Source: Methanobrevibacter sp. V74 (GTDB lineage: Archaea; Methanobacteriota; Methanobacteria; Methanobacteriales; Methanobacteriaceae). Taken from it: DNA of 64,000 bases. How positions within the stretch are numbered: position 1 is the stretch's first letter; every line of letters begins with the position of its first letter. Below, in pieces: positions 9,280 to 17,913 of this stretch. Below the pieces are notes generated by a model that did no database searches, was not told the origin of the DNA, and worked only from the letters and a program-made list of their open reading frames with translations. The stretch is from contig NZ_CAUJAN010000002.1 in assembly GCF_963082495.1 (NCBI RefSeq), forward strand, positions 62,001 through 126,000, in the 5' to 3' direction. A program made the translations under genes and the position numbers.

Positions 9280-9825
9280 GCCATTGGATGGAACAGGACA
9301 CACAAGCGACTATGCTGATAAATATTATGCACAAATAAGAGGTAAATCACGAAAAAGCTATATTAAAAACCATATTGCAATCAATGTTGACACATGAATG
9401 ATCTAAATTACGCAGCAAATAAAGGTCCAAAACATGATACACAATTTGCATTACATTCAATTAGACAATTAATACCATGCAAACCCCCATTACATACTAG
9501 CAGACAAAGCATATGATTCAGAAAAAATAAGAAAATGCATAAACAAAGAAGCAGGGCATTCGAGCAAATACCATTAAAGGTGCGACAACCAGACATTATA
9601 GATTAAATAGTGCTACAATCCTTCTGGCATGATGTCTATGCGCGAAGAATGAATGTTAAAAGCGTGATTTCTGTAATAAAAAGAAGGATTTAATGGCGTT
9701 AATTTTAGTAGAAATACAAGACTGCAGAATAAAGAAACAAAACTCAAAGAGGTATTACATAACATTTACAGAACCATACAAGTTTTTTATAGGAGGATTT
9801 CTAAAAGGTTATTAAATAAATGGAT
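9280..9825 (+). pseudogene. Decayed IS5/IS4-superfamily transposase
   Basis: Translation in alternating frames gives a recognisable DDE transposase core: DGTGHTSDYADKYYAQIRGK, YIKNHIAIN, AANKGPKHDTQFAL, YILADKAYDSEKIRKCIN, AFEQIPLKVRQ, VYARRMNVKSVISVIKRR and VNFSRNTRLQNKETKLK. At least four frameshifts or stops separate these pieces and no start remains, so it cannot be expressed as a transposase. The N-terminal part is missing. I place it in the IS5/IS4 superfamily from the D-G-T-G and L-A-D-K-A-Y-D motifs; the exact family is uncertain. Confidence 0.8.
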
Positions 9826-10222
9826 TTACGATCAAGTTTATTAAAATTGAATGGTTTTAATAATAGTAAAAAACCTAGCTTGACAGCATTGTTTTTGTTC
9901 ACAACATATAATAACGCTTACGAAATTCAAATTCCATCTAAAAGTGATATAACAATAAAAAATTCCATCAGGAAAAATCTTAAGTTTCAAGGAACTGTAA
10001 TGGGACAAAATACCAAAATTAACAAAAACCAACGGAATACTTTACAGCAACTTAAAATTCACCGAAATTGAATTTCAACTGTAAAAAGAGAAAAATAAGA
10101 AAAAATCATCCATTAAAAATTAAAAAATCAGTACCAAATCGGACACAACCTTACCACCATACAATCATGACAATGAAATAATAAAAATAGAAATATAATT
10201 AAACCTTTACAAATAATAGAGA
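9826..10222. other. Non-coding region after the transposase relic
   Basis: About 400 AT-rich bases between the transposase relic and the end of asnB. A 83-codon frame on the plus strand (9820-10071) overlaps the relic, has no ribosome binding site and resembles no family I know. I see no gene, RNA or clear hairpin here. It probably holds the rest of the degraded element. Confidence 0.4.
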
Positions 10223-11665
10223 TTATTTTAAAAATTCTGAAATATCTGTATCTTTTACAATTTTCTTTCTTAAAATTTTATCAATACCCGTCCCATATTG
10301 AGCTGCTTTTTTAGGTCTATAGGCTATTTCATAATCAAGACCTTCTTCAAAAGCAAGTTTTCTTAAAATACTTTTACGCATGTCATCATGCATTGAAACA
10401 ATTTTTTTATTATCTGGAATGTTTAAAGCTAGTTCCACTAGGTTTTCGTCTAAAAAAGGTAGTCTTAATTCAACTCCATTAAGCATTGAACATGCATCAT
10501 CACGTTCTAGATTAACATGATACATATTTGCAATATCGTCTCTTAAATCAGAATTTAGAGTTCCATTTATAAAACTTTTCAAATAACGTTTATATCCGCC
10601 AAATAGCTCATCTGCACCTTGACCTGAAATTGCTACTTTAATTCCATCTTCAGCAATCATTTTTGTTGCAAGATAAGTAGTCATTCCCACACCCACTTTC
10701 ATAAGATTATCATCACCAATTGCTCTTACAACACTAGGTAGACTTTCACGCAGCATCTCTTCGGTTACTTCACAGATTTTTAAATTTAGGTTTAAGAATT
10801 TTGATGCATAAATTGCTGATTCAATATCTTTTGAATTTTTAACACCAACTGCATAAAGAGTTATTTTTAATGGAACATTATCTGCAATTTGACCTAAAAG
10901 TAATGCTAAATACGAACTGTCAACACCGCCTGAAAATATTACTCCAATCTCATCTAATCCAGCGATTCTTTTAACAACACTTAATTTTAATAGCTTCTCT
11001 ATTTTAGCCACATCCCCTTCAAAGATTTTTTCATGAATGGGTTGTGCCGGAGATATATCCCTCCAGTTATACAGTATGTGTTCTGGTTTTAAGGTGTTAA
11101 TGTCAGTTAGACTAATTTCTTTTAAGGATCTTTTTGTAGATGCAAAACCTTTTAGATCATCTCTTTCAGCATAGAATAATGGTTTTACACCTAATGGATC
11201 ACGTGCAATAGCTAGGTTTTCACCATCAAAAACTGCAAATGCATAATCTCCATCGATTAGGCGTATTGCAGATTCTACAGCTTTAAGTAAACCTATTTTT
11301 TTTGAATAAAAATCAATTAGATTAATTAAAATTTGTGCATCAGATACAATTGTCTCTTCAACACCGACTTTTGATAAAAAGTTTCTCATAGTATTGAAAT
11401 TATATAACTCCCCATCAAAGACTAAAACAAGTTTATCCTTTTTAATAGGTTGAGGGTAAGAAATCCTATTGTTAGAATCATAAACTTTAAGTAAATTATG
11501 TCCTAAAACTAAATCATAGTCATTTTTACAATCAAAATCCTCTAAATTATAAACTTTATCTAAAAAAACTCTTGATAAATCAGGCCCTCTATTTTTAGAA
11601 GTCTCCAACATTGAAATAATGTCGTTTCTTTTAAAATTGCCTTGTAACCCTACTATTGAACTCAT
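10223..11665 (-). CDS. asnB: Asparagine synthetase B homologue lacking the glutaminase nucleophile
   Basis: 480 residues with the two-domain AsnB layout. The N-terminal Ntn-type glutaminase domain is complete in outline (RGPDLSRV, DGELYNF, GDYAFAVFDG, ARDPLGVKPLF). The C-terminal synthetase domain has the PP-loop IFSGGVDSSYLA near residue 245 and GQGADELFGGYKRY. Normal AsnB starts Met-Cys-Gly, and Cys is the nucleophile; here the start reads Met-Ser-Ser (ATG AGT TCA). In studied AsnB enzymes, loss of this Cys abolishes glutamine use but leaves ammonia-dependent activity. An ammonia-dependent enzyme is therefore likely, which would suit an ammonia-rich gut habitat. No strong ribosome binding site is visible. 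Confidence 0.88.
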   Translation of the reverse strand: MSSIVGLQGNFKRNDIISMLETSKNRGPDLSRVFLDKVYNLEDFDCKNDYDLVLGHNLLKVYDSNNRISYPQPIKKDKLVLVFDGELYNFNTMRNFLSKVGVEETIVSDAQILINLIDFYSKKIGLLKAVESAIRLIDGDYAFAVFDGENLAIARDPLGVKPLFYAERDDLKGFASTKRSLKEISLTDINTLKPEHILYNWRDISPAQPIHEKIFEGDVAKIEKLLKLSVVKRIAGLDEIGVIFSGGVDSSYLALLLGQIADNVPLKITLYAVGVKNSKDIESAIYASKFLNLNLKICEVTEEMLRESLPSVVRAIGDDNLMKVGVGMTTYLATKMIAEDGIKVAISGQGADELFGGYKRYLKSFINGTLNSDLRDDIANMYHVNLERDDACSMLNGVELRLPFLDENLVELALNIPDNKKIVSMHDDMRKSILRKLAFEEGLDYEIAYRPKKAAQYGTGIDKILRKKIVKDTDISEFLK

Positions 11666-11783
11666 AGTATTATATTACATTTTAATAATACTTAAAATTT
11701 CATCTATACTGGTATTGAAAATCCCTTAATCAAACTTCCAACTGACAATGGATTATTTTCATATATCAATAAAATAAATCGAC

Positions 11784-12098
11784 TTAAAAAAATGGTATAA
11801 TCGAATAAACTGTAATTAAAATCATTACTGTTAAAATTACAATAGCTCCAATTGGAACTTTCTTCCAGGCCAGACCTGCCGCTACAACAGCTCCTATTAA
11901 ACCAATATACCATAACTGATTATCAACAGTCAATACACCAGGACATATTAAAGCTGATAAGGCAGTATAGGGTATTAGATTTAAGAATTTTTCTACTTTT
12001 GGTGAGAAATTTAACTTATCAATAAATAATGCTGGAATTAAACGGGGTATAAATGTTACCAAAGCACATCCAATTACAACTAACGCCATGAAATCCAT
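11784..12098 (-). CDS. azlD: AzlD-family branched-chain amino acid exporter subunit
   Basis: 104 residues, four hydrophobic segments, with the family pattern VTFIPRLIPALF near the start and FLNLIPYTALSALICPGVL. AzlD partners AzlC in a two-component exporter of branched-chain amino acids and analogues. I chose the ATG at 12098, which overlaps the azlC stop (TAATG) and has GGTGA six bases upstream. An in-frame TTG at 12104 is less likely. The overlap implies translational coupling with azlC. Confidence 0.85.
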   Translation of the reverse strand: MDFMALVVIGCALVTFIPRLIPALFIDKLNFSPKVEKFLNLIPYTALSALICPGVLTVDNQLWYIGLIGAVVAAGLAWKKVPIGAIVILTVMILITVYSIIPFF

Positions 12099-12790
12099 TA
12101 GCAATCACCTGAGAGCAAATATCCGTCATCAACTATATTCATTCCAATTAAAGCACCTAAAAGTGTTGATACGATTAATGACCAATTTCCCAAAAATTGA
12201 CTTAACACAATATTTAAAACAGCAGTTATCAAAACTAAAAGGGCAATTTGTCTAGATTCCTTAATTGAAGGAATTAAAATTGCAACAAATAAAGCATATA
12301 ATGAGATATTGAAACTGTTTGTAACAATTATTGGGAGCAAATCTAGAACGACTACACCAATTCCGGCTCCTAAACACCAGCTTAACCAGGAAGTAAGACC
12401 AATTCCTAAAAATATCCAAATACTTGAATTTTCACTTAAAGAAAACATTGCGAATGATTCATCGACAGTTAAATGTGCAGCTAAGATATTTAAAGGCAAA
12501 TTAGATTTCTCAATTTTGTTTAAGACACATGTTGACATAACAAGATATCTTAAATTAACAACGAAATTAGTTAAAATAATTGTCATGAGTGTTGCACCAC
12601 TTAAAACCATTGAGGCGGCAATGATTTGGCCGGCACCTGCATAAACTAAAAAAGACATTGAAACTGTTTCAACAGGAGTCATGCCCGCTTTTATGGCGAT
12701 TGCAGCATAACCTATTCCCATCGGAATATATCCAAAAGTAATTGGAATAGCCTTTTTAGCACCCTCAATGAATTTAGCAGCTCTTGAAAT
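12098..12790 (-). CDS. azlC: AzlC-family branched-chain amino acid exporter, with probable ATT start
   Basis: About 230 residues, five to six membrane segments, and the family motifs GYIPMGIGYAA and FLVYAGAGQIIAASM. The first ATG (12721) would remove the conserved N-terminal amphipathic part and start of helix 1 (SRAAKFIEGAKKAIPITFGY). The same frame is open back to the metX stop with no ATG, GTG or TTG. GGAGA lies six bases before an ATT at 12788-12790 (another ATT is adjacent at 12791-12793), so I take ATT as the probable start. Partner: AzlD, overlapping downstream. Confidence 0.85.
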   Translation of the reverse strand: MSRAAKFIEGAKKAIPITFGYIPMGIGYAAIAIKAGMTPVETVSMSFLVYAGAGQIIAASMVLSGATLMTIILTNFVVNLRYLVMSTCVLNKIEKSNLPLNILAAHLTVDESFAMFSLSENSSIWIFLGIGLTSWLSWCLGAGIGVVVLDLLPIIVTNSFNISLYALFVAILIPSIKESRQIALLVLITAVLNIVLSQFLGNWSLIVSTLLGALIGMNIVDDGYLLSGDC

Positions 12791-12826
12791 AATATCTCTC
12801 CGGGAAAAATTAAAAAAAAGTGTAAT

Positions 12827-14293
12827 TTAACTGAGTAAATTACTGATTTGGTCTGTTGTAATTAAACCTAAAACCTTCATGTCCTCATCAACGACCGGAA
12901 GACATGATATGTCAAATTTACGCATCTGACGAGCTACATCCTCAATGCTTTCATGAGCATGACAATATTTTACAGTTGTTGTCATGATATCTTTTAGCTG
13001 GTTGGCACCTGTGGCGATTGACTTAGATAAATCCCAACTTGTAACGATTCCAATTAACTTATACTCATCAGTTACAACAGGAATATGAGTTACATGCTTG
13101 TCCAACATTAATTTAGCAGCATATTGAATACTGACATTACCACGAATTGTTGCTATTTGTTCTATCATAATATCTTCAACGATATTATCAGATAAGAATT
13201 TTGAAATCATGTGGTTTAGCTGTCCTTTTTCAAGTAAAAAAGCATCATGACCAAAATTAGATTTTATTTCTGAAAATGATGCCTCAACATTATTGGCTTT
13301 TAATGCATTTAACAATTCTGTACTTTGTTCTGTTGGATATAGCCAATCTGAATCCACAGAAACAAGTTCAGTTTTAGCTTCAACATTTTTCAAACCGTCA
13401 ATTAATGATCCCTTAATAGATAAATCAAAATAATCGACCGCTTTTGTAATAATCAGATAACTGTTAGCATCAAAACGTTTGACAAATACCTCACCCTGAT
13501 GTTTTAAGTAACTTTCAACTTGAAAATCGACTGAAAGATCGTAAGTTATTTCATCTTTGTCTTGAAGTCCACGCCCAAATTTAATATCCATGGACTCATC
13601 ACTTAAATAAGTAATATGTGCAATCATACGAGCAAGAGATAGACCATTAACAGGTAATTTATCAGTTTCATAGTAATTGCCTTTATTCCAATCGGGATCT
13701 GCAATTATTGCCTGTCTACCTACATCATTAAAAGCAATCTGTTGAGGAGATGAACTTCCGGTTGTTGCTATGGGCATTGCCTTTTTCATCATTTTAGGAT
13801 AATATACCATCCATTGAAGAACCTGCATTCCCCCCATAGATCCGCCAATAACTGCAAACAATTGGTTTATTCCCAATGAATCGATAAGTTTCTTTTGAAC
13901 ATTAACCATATCCCCTATAGTGACTACAGGAAAATTTAAACCGTAAGGATTGCCTGTTTTTGGATTGATTGAACTCGGACCCGTTGTTCCTTTACAACCC
14001 CCCAAAACATTTGAACAGATAATGAAGTATTTTTCACTATCCAATGCTTTTCCAGGCCCTATTACAATATCCCACCAGCCAGGTTTTTTATCTCCTTCAT
14101 GCCAGCCAGCGGCATGTGCATCTCCAGTTAGTGCGTGACAAATTAAAATAGCATTAGATTTTTCTTTGTTAAGCTCTCCATAAGTTTCATAAGCTACACT
14201 GACCTCTTCTAAAGTTTTGCCACTTTCCAGCACGATTGGTTCAGATATATGTAGATATTTTGTCTCTACAATACCGACAGATTCTTCATTCAT
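12827..14293 (-). CDS. metX: Homoserine O-acetyltransferase fused to a CBS-domain pair
   Basis: 488 residues. The N-terminal alpha/beta-hydrolase domain (about 1-370) matches Met[29 protein letters not shown], nucleophile Ser in [13 protein letters not shown] near residue 150, then [10 protein letters not shown] and FGHDAFLLE for the Asp and His. Residues about 375-488 form two CBS repeats ([25 protein letters not shown] and [21 protein letters not shown]), known in methanogen MetX and likely to bind an adenine nucleotide for regulation. It acetylates homoserine; MetY (55364-56650) would use the product. Its start is one base from the rnc stop, so the two are cotranscribed. Confidence 0.95.
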   Translation of the reverse strand: MNEESVGIVETKYLHISEPIVLESGKTLEEVSVAYETYGELNKEKSNAILICHALTGDAHAAGWHEGDKKPGWWDIVIGPGKALDSEKYFIICSNVLGGCKGTTGPSSINPKTGNPYGLNFPVVTIGDMVNVQKKLIDSLGINQLFAVIGGSMGGMQVLQWMVYYPKMMKKAMPIATTGSSSPQQIAFNDVGRQAIIADPDWNKGNYYETDKLPVNGLSLARMIAHITYLSDESMDIKFGRGLQDKDEITYDLSVDFQVESYLKHQGEVFVKRFDANSYLIITKAVDYFDLSIKGSLIDGLKNVEAKTELVSVDSDWLYPTEQSTELLNALKANNVEASFSEIKSNFGHDAFLLEKGQLNHMISKFLSDNIVEDIMIEQIATIRGNVSIQYAAKLMLDKHVTHIPVVTDEYKLIGIVTSWDLSKSIATGANQLKDIMTTTVKYCHAHESIEDVARQMRKFDISCLPVVDEDMKVLGLITTDQISNLLS

Positions 14294-14980
14294 TCATTTT
14301 CTCCAAATTCTTAATTTACGCATAGCACTTTTTGCAGCAGATTGTTCCGCTTCTTTTTTACTTTTACCTCTTCCAACACCCTTTTCTTTACCATCAATTA
14401 AACATGACATGATGAATGTCTTATCATGAGGAACTCCATATTCTTTTAATATTTCGTATCCGATAGGTAATTCTTTAGCATCCCCATATTCCTTAATTGC
14501 AGATTTGTAATCTTCAAAAAATACACGGTCCTGATCAATGTATTTGAAAATCCAAGTAGCTAAGAATTCTTTTGCAAATTCCATACCCTGATCCATAAAT
14601 ATAGCACCTAAAAATGATTCAAAGATATCAGCAGTTACAGATATTACTTCATTTTTAGTCAAATTAGATTCCTCAACTGAAATATTGAGATAATCTTTTA
14701 ATTTTAACTTTTCAGAGTAATATACTAATGCATTTTGACATACGAAGTTAGATCTTTTCTTTGTTAGTTTTCCCTCTCCATAATTAGGATATTTTTTATA
14801 CAAATATTCAGATACAATTAAACTAAGAACTGAATCACCTAAAAACTCTAATCTTTCATAATTGTAATCTAAATTATGCAATGTTGAATATGAAGCATGT
14901 GTAAATGCCATTTCATATAAATATTCATTTTCAGTTTTTATATTAAATTTCTCGAATAAATTCATTTCAAAGCCCAGCAT
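14294..14980 (-). CDS. rnc: Ribonuclease III
   Basis: 228 residues. RNase III domain with signature ERLEFLGDSVLSL (about 43-55) and the second acidic site in TADIFESFLGAIFMDQG. A C-terminal double-stranded RNA-binding domain (about 150-228) ends GVGRGKSKKEAEQSAAKSAM. It cuts double-stranded RNA. RNase III is normal in bacteria but sparse in archaea; gut Methanobacteriales are among the archaea that have it, presumably by transfer. Start could be the ATG at 14980 or at 14965; neither has a good ribosome binding site. It heads an operon with metX, azlC and azlD. Confidence 0.92.
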   Translation of the reverse strand: MLGFEMNLFEKFNIKTENEYLYEMAFTHASYSTLHNLDYNYERLEFLGDSVLSLIVSEYLYKKYPNYGEGKLTKKRSNFVCQNALVYYSEKLKLKDYLNISVEESNLTKNEVISVTADIFESFLGAIFMDQGMEFAKEFLATWIFKYIDQDRVFFEDYKSAIKEYGDAKELPIGYEILKEYGVPHDKTFIMSCLIDGKEKGVGRGKSKKEAEQSAAKSAMRKLRIWRK

Positions 14981-15015
14981 TATTAATTACTAATATTATC
15001 AATTATGTTTTTAAA

Positions 15016-15041
15016 CTTATATATAATTAATATATAAAAAC
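15016..15041 (-). promoter_or_regulatory. TATA-box region for the rnc-metX-azlCD operon
   Basis: Two overlapping TATA-like motifs on the minus strand (GTTTTTATATA and TTATATATAAG) lie about 37-60 bases upstream of the rnc ATG. They share the 147-base intergenic space with a divergent TATA box for the gene at 15128. Confidence 0.45.
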
Positions 15042-15082
15042 ATTATAGTTAATACTTTCCAAATGCTCTCTTGCAATTCCAA

Positions 15083-15092
15083 TTTATATATG
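15083..15092 (+). promoter_or_regulatory. TATA-box promoter of the gene at 15128
   Basis: TTTATATATG on the plus strand, 36-45 bases before the ATG at 15128. An AAAGGAT ribosome binding motif lies between them. Confidence 0.5.
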
Positions 15093-15127
15093 ATATGTCA
15101 AATTATAATTAAAAAGGATTTGGTAAC

Positions 15128-15463
15128 ATGATAATAAACTGGCAAAAAGAAATAACAATAATTGACCCAGATATAAAATTCAGAGCACAAGGAGGATGGT
15201 TAAAAACCGTGGAAAGACTAGATAAAAATGTTAAAAACGGTTATTCATTAGTGGGTGAGTTTGTAGAAGCAGGTGATTTTGAACAGGAATATGACGAAGG
15301 AATATATCTTGACTGCAACAAGGAAGGCAGTGGTAAAAAAACACAGCAAGATTATCGATTATTCCGTTTCAGAGATGGTAAAGTAAGATTACTTGATATG
15401 GTAATCGACGGTAAACAAGGTTGGGCAGTTGATTTATGGGATGCATTAGAAGATGAATTTTAA
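15128..15463 (+). CDS. Conserved-looking hypothetical protein
   Basis: 111 residues, soluble and acidic, with no signal peptide or membrane segment. Aromatic and charged residues are regularly spaced (NWQKEI, GGWLKTVERLD, DYRLFRFRDGKVRLLDMV, QGWAVDLWDALEDEF), which suggests a beta-rich fold. It has its own TATA box and ribosome binding motif and is monocistronic: its stop faces the converging gene pair at 15472-16273. Codon use is like that of neighbouring real genes. I do not recognise a family. Confidence 0.7.
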   Translation: MIINWQKEITIIDPDIKFRAQGGWLKTVERLDKNVKNGYSLVGEFVEAGDFEQEYDEGIYLDCNKEGSGKKTQQDYRLFRFRDGKVRLLDMVIDGKQGWAVDLWDALEDEF

Positions 15464-15471
15464 CCAAAATA

Positions 15472-15855
15472 TTAAATTTCATCTTTTAATTTAAATGTAG
15501 AAAATCCTGTAAGTTGAACATTCATTCTTGAATCCAAACAAGTTGGTTCTTGTAAAAGAATAATTTTATGGTCTAAATTTTGAGGGAAATTCTTTTCTTT
15601 CCCTTCAACTAGGCCTCTAAAACTTACAGTAAAATCTCCTGTATCCCCAATATTCATATCTAATTTTTCACTAGCAAGCACATTATCAAAAAATCGCTCC
15701 AACTCCATTGTTTCAAACACTGGTGCAACATAACTTAAAGCCATTAGACCATTTTGATTTTCACGGATATGAGCTCTCCTTTGATCTAGCTCAATGCTCT
15801 CATTTGTTTTTTTTAAAGTTAATTTAATTTTATTAGAAAATTGAGATGGAAACAA
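15472..15855 (-). CDS. Hypothetical protein, paralogue of the gene just upstream
   Basis: 127 residues from a TTG at 15855. The earlier ATG at 15885 overlaps the upstream gene, whereas the TTG lies four bases past that gene's TGA with GTGAT just before it. The product shares order and spacing with its neighbour: a LERFFD / LEEYFSR segment, DTGDFTVSFRGLVEG against QTGYRPAFYRGLSSM, and KIILLQEP against NITLFAQKA. This suggests a tandem duplication. It is soluble with no recognised domain; the start is moderately uncertain. Confidence 0.65.
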   Translation of the reverse strand: MFPSQFSNKIKLTLKKTNESIELDQRRAHIRENQNGLMALSYVAPVFETMELERFFDNVLASEKLDMNIGDTGDFTVSFRGLVEGKEKNFPQNLDHKIILLQEPTCLDSRMNVQLTGFSTFKLKDEI

Positions 15856-15859
15856 TTTA

Positions 15860-16273
15860 TCACAATCCAATATGACAAAAAGCACAACCTACACATGTTG
15901 GTGTGAAGTAGGAATCTTCAGCTTCAACAATAGCTTTTTGAGCAAATAATGTAATATTAAATTTTGTATCCTCTTCTTCACTAATTTCTTTAGTCATTGA
16001 AGATAATCCGCGATAAAAAGCAGGTCTATAACCAGTTTGAGAAATATCATAATAGAATTTTTCACCTGCTGCAAATCTACTAAAGTATTCTTCAAGGTCC
16101 AATGCTTGTTTTGGAGTGATTGAAAAAGTAAAACCCATAGTATCATCACTTCTTTGTTTAATGCCTGCATTAGAAAGATCTACAGACAATATATCATCTT
16201 CACCCCTTACAAAAACAACAGAATTCTCTAAATTTACATCATTTTCTTTTGCAATATCATTTAAATCAGTCAT
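15860..16273 (-). CDS. Hypothetical protein, first of a tandem paralogous pair
   Basis: 137 residues, soluble and acidic. A strong AGGAG site lies eight bases upstream of the ATG. The segment LEEYFSRFAAGEKFYYDISQTGYRPAFYRGL is mirrored in the downstream gene. The C-terminus carries three cysteines and a histidine (TCVGCAFCHIGL), absent from the partner, which could bind a metal. A TATA-like TTTATATATAAC is centred about 29 bases before the ATG. Together the two genes may encode a heteromeric complex. No function recognised. Confidence 0.7.
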   Translation of the reverse strand: MTDLNDIAKENDVNLENSVVFVRGEDDILSVDLSNAGIKQRSDDTMGFTFSITPKQALDLEEYFSRFAAGEKFYYDISQTGYRPAFYRGLSSMTKEISEEEDTKFNITLFAQKAIVEAEDSYFTPTCVGCAFCHIGL

Positions 16274-16436
16274 TTTATTGCTCCTAAATAACTTAGTTAT
16301 ATATAAATTAATTTAAACTAACAATAGTTAATAAAGTTATCTGAAAAATAGCGCATTAAAATAAGCAGCGGTTAAAAGTTATAAAAAAAGTAGTTTAAGG
16401 GAAGATTAATAAATAATCTTCACAATTTTAACCAAC

Positions 16437-16625
16437 CTATACTAATCTTTGTCTAGTAGTTGGTTTTTTATTCTGCCAGCTGTACCTTCTGATTTTTTTA
16501 GATTTACCAAATCCACAAGAAGCACAGACTTTTTTACGTACATGGTAAGTGTTTTTACCACATCTTCTACATCTGATATGGGTTTTTTTATTTTTTTTAC
16601 CCATTGATGGAGTACCCTTTGACAT
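16437..16625 (-). CDS. rpl37e: Large ribosomal subunit protein eL37
   Basis: 62 residues, highly basic, with the zinc-binding [21 protein letters not shown] at about residues 17-37. It starts [14 protein letters not shown] as in archaeal L37e. I chose the ATG at 16625 because GGAGGTG lies five bases upstream; a GTG at 16631 in the same frame lies within that site. It follows the LSm gene with a 50-base gap, the common archaeal pairing. Confidence 0.97.
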   Translation of the reverse strand: MSKGTPSMGKKNKKTHIRCRRCGKNTYHVRKKVCASCGFGKSKKIRRYSWQNKKPTTRQRLV

Positions 16626-16675
16626 TGACACACCTCCTTAATTCATCGTGAACAATATAATCTCGAAAAATAATA

Positions 16676-16915
<240 letters not shown>

Positions 16916-16956
16916 TTATATTATTACAAATTTTTAGTTTTTTAATATGAATCGAG

Positions 16957-16968
16957 CATATATTTATA
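16957..16968 (-). promoter_or_regulatory. TATA-box promoter of the LSm-rpl37e operon
   Basis: TATAAATATATG on the minus strand, about 51-62 bases upstream of the LSm ATG. Confidence 0.45.
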
Positions 16969-17421
16969 CTCTTTATTAGACATAATATAATCAAGTTAAG
17001 ATAGGCAAAACCTAATTAAAACTAATACTATTAACTATAACTAACCTAGTATATAAATGTTATCTTAATTTAAGCAAAATTAGGAAAATTAAACATAAAT
17101 AATGATAATAACAAAAAAATACCTTAAAAACAATCCTCCACACTACAAAAATACTTTAACCCCCCATAACTAGGATATTGATGGAATTTAAGTTACCAGA
17201 TATATTGTACAGATATTAAAAATTGCACTTCATAACCCATTTTAATTATCAGAAACCTTACTCTAAACTAAAGAGGTAATTAAAAATCAAACAACAATAA
17301 TGGCGAAAATCCGGATTTTAAATAGGTTTTTTCAAAAAATGACAAATATTTCATATTAAATAAATAGATTTATTTATTTTGAATACAAAATATTATTTAA
17401 AAAAAAATAATACGGGTTAAC
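16969..17421. other. Intergenic region with a DtxR-like palindrome
   Basis: About 450 bases without a clear gene. Features seen: an imperfect palindrome TAGGCAAAACCTA at 17002-17014; a TATA-like GTATATAAATG at about 17050-17060; a short plus-strand frame from 17101 (23 codons, no known match); and a short palindrome AAAATCCGGATTTT near 17308-17321. A small RNA cannot be excluded. Confidence 0.4.
17001..17016. promoter_or_regulatory. Possible DtxR/MntR-type operator
   Basis: The dyad TAGG-CAAAA-CCTA resembles the TTAGG-N-CCTAA boxes of DtxR-family metal-dependent repressors. The only downstream plus-strand gene is about 400 bases away and is not metal-related. This is a weak candidate based on one site. 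Confidence 0.25.
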
Positions 17422-17904
17422 ATGGCAATTAAAGTTAAAAAAAGAAATTTTTTGAAAAAAAAGAAAATTAAAGAAATAAGAGCAGAATTAGGAGAATATG
17501 GGGATTTACTTAAAAGTAAAAAGAATGTTGAAATACTTGAAGCAGAACCCAATTCATTCATTTTAATAGACGGCGAACCATACATCATAATGATTGATGA
17601 CAAACCATTTCCAACGCTTAAAGCGGCACTTGCTAATCAAATTGATGGAAAAACCGTTACTGTAGATATGGGGGCCATTAGATTTGTAAGCAATGGCGCC
17701 GATATTATGAGTCCTGGAATTGTAGATGCTTCAGACGGTATCGAAGCAGGAGATATTGTATTAATCATTGATGAAACACATGGAAAACCCTTAGCTATTG
17801 GCATTAGTTTAATCGATGGTGAAGAAATGGTTGAAAATGATTCTGGAAAAGCTATTGAAACTAAGCATTATGTTGGTGACGAAATTTGGAACTTTGAATT
17901 ATGA
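17422..17904 (+). CDS. PUA-domain RNA-binding protein (archaeal Tma20/MCT-1 type)
   Basis: 160 residues. A basic N-terminus (KVKKRNFLKKKKIKEIRAEL) precedes the pre-PUA region ILIDGEPYIIMIDDKPFPTL. The C-terminal PUA domain runs from about residue 80 to 155, with SPGIVDASDGIEAGDIVLI and GKPLAIGIS. Eukaryotic relatives (Tma20/MCT-1) act in translation initiation and ribosome recycling; a ribosome-associated role is likely here. It is followed nine bases later by arfB, probably in one transcript. Confidence 0.9.
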   Translation: MAIKVKKRNFLKKKKIKEIRAELGEYGDLLKSKKNVEILEAEPNSFILIDGEPYIIMIDDKPFPTLKAALANQIDGKTVTVDMGAIRFVSNGADIMSPGIVDASDGIEAGDIVLIIDETHGKPLAIGISLIDGEEMVENDSGKAIETKHYVGDEIWNFEL

Positions 17905-17913
17905 GATGATACT

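Noticed and set aside
9820-10071. 83-codon plus-strand frame after the transposase relic
   Set aside because: Overlaps the relic end, lacks a ribosome binding site and matches no family.
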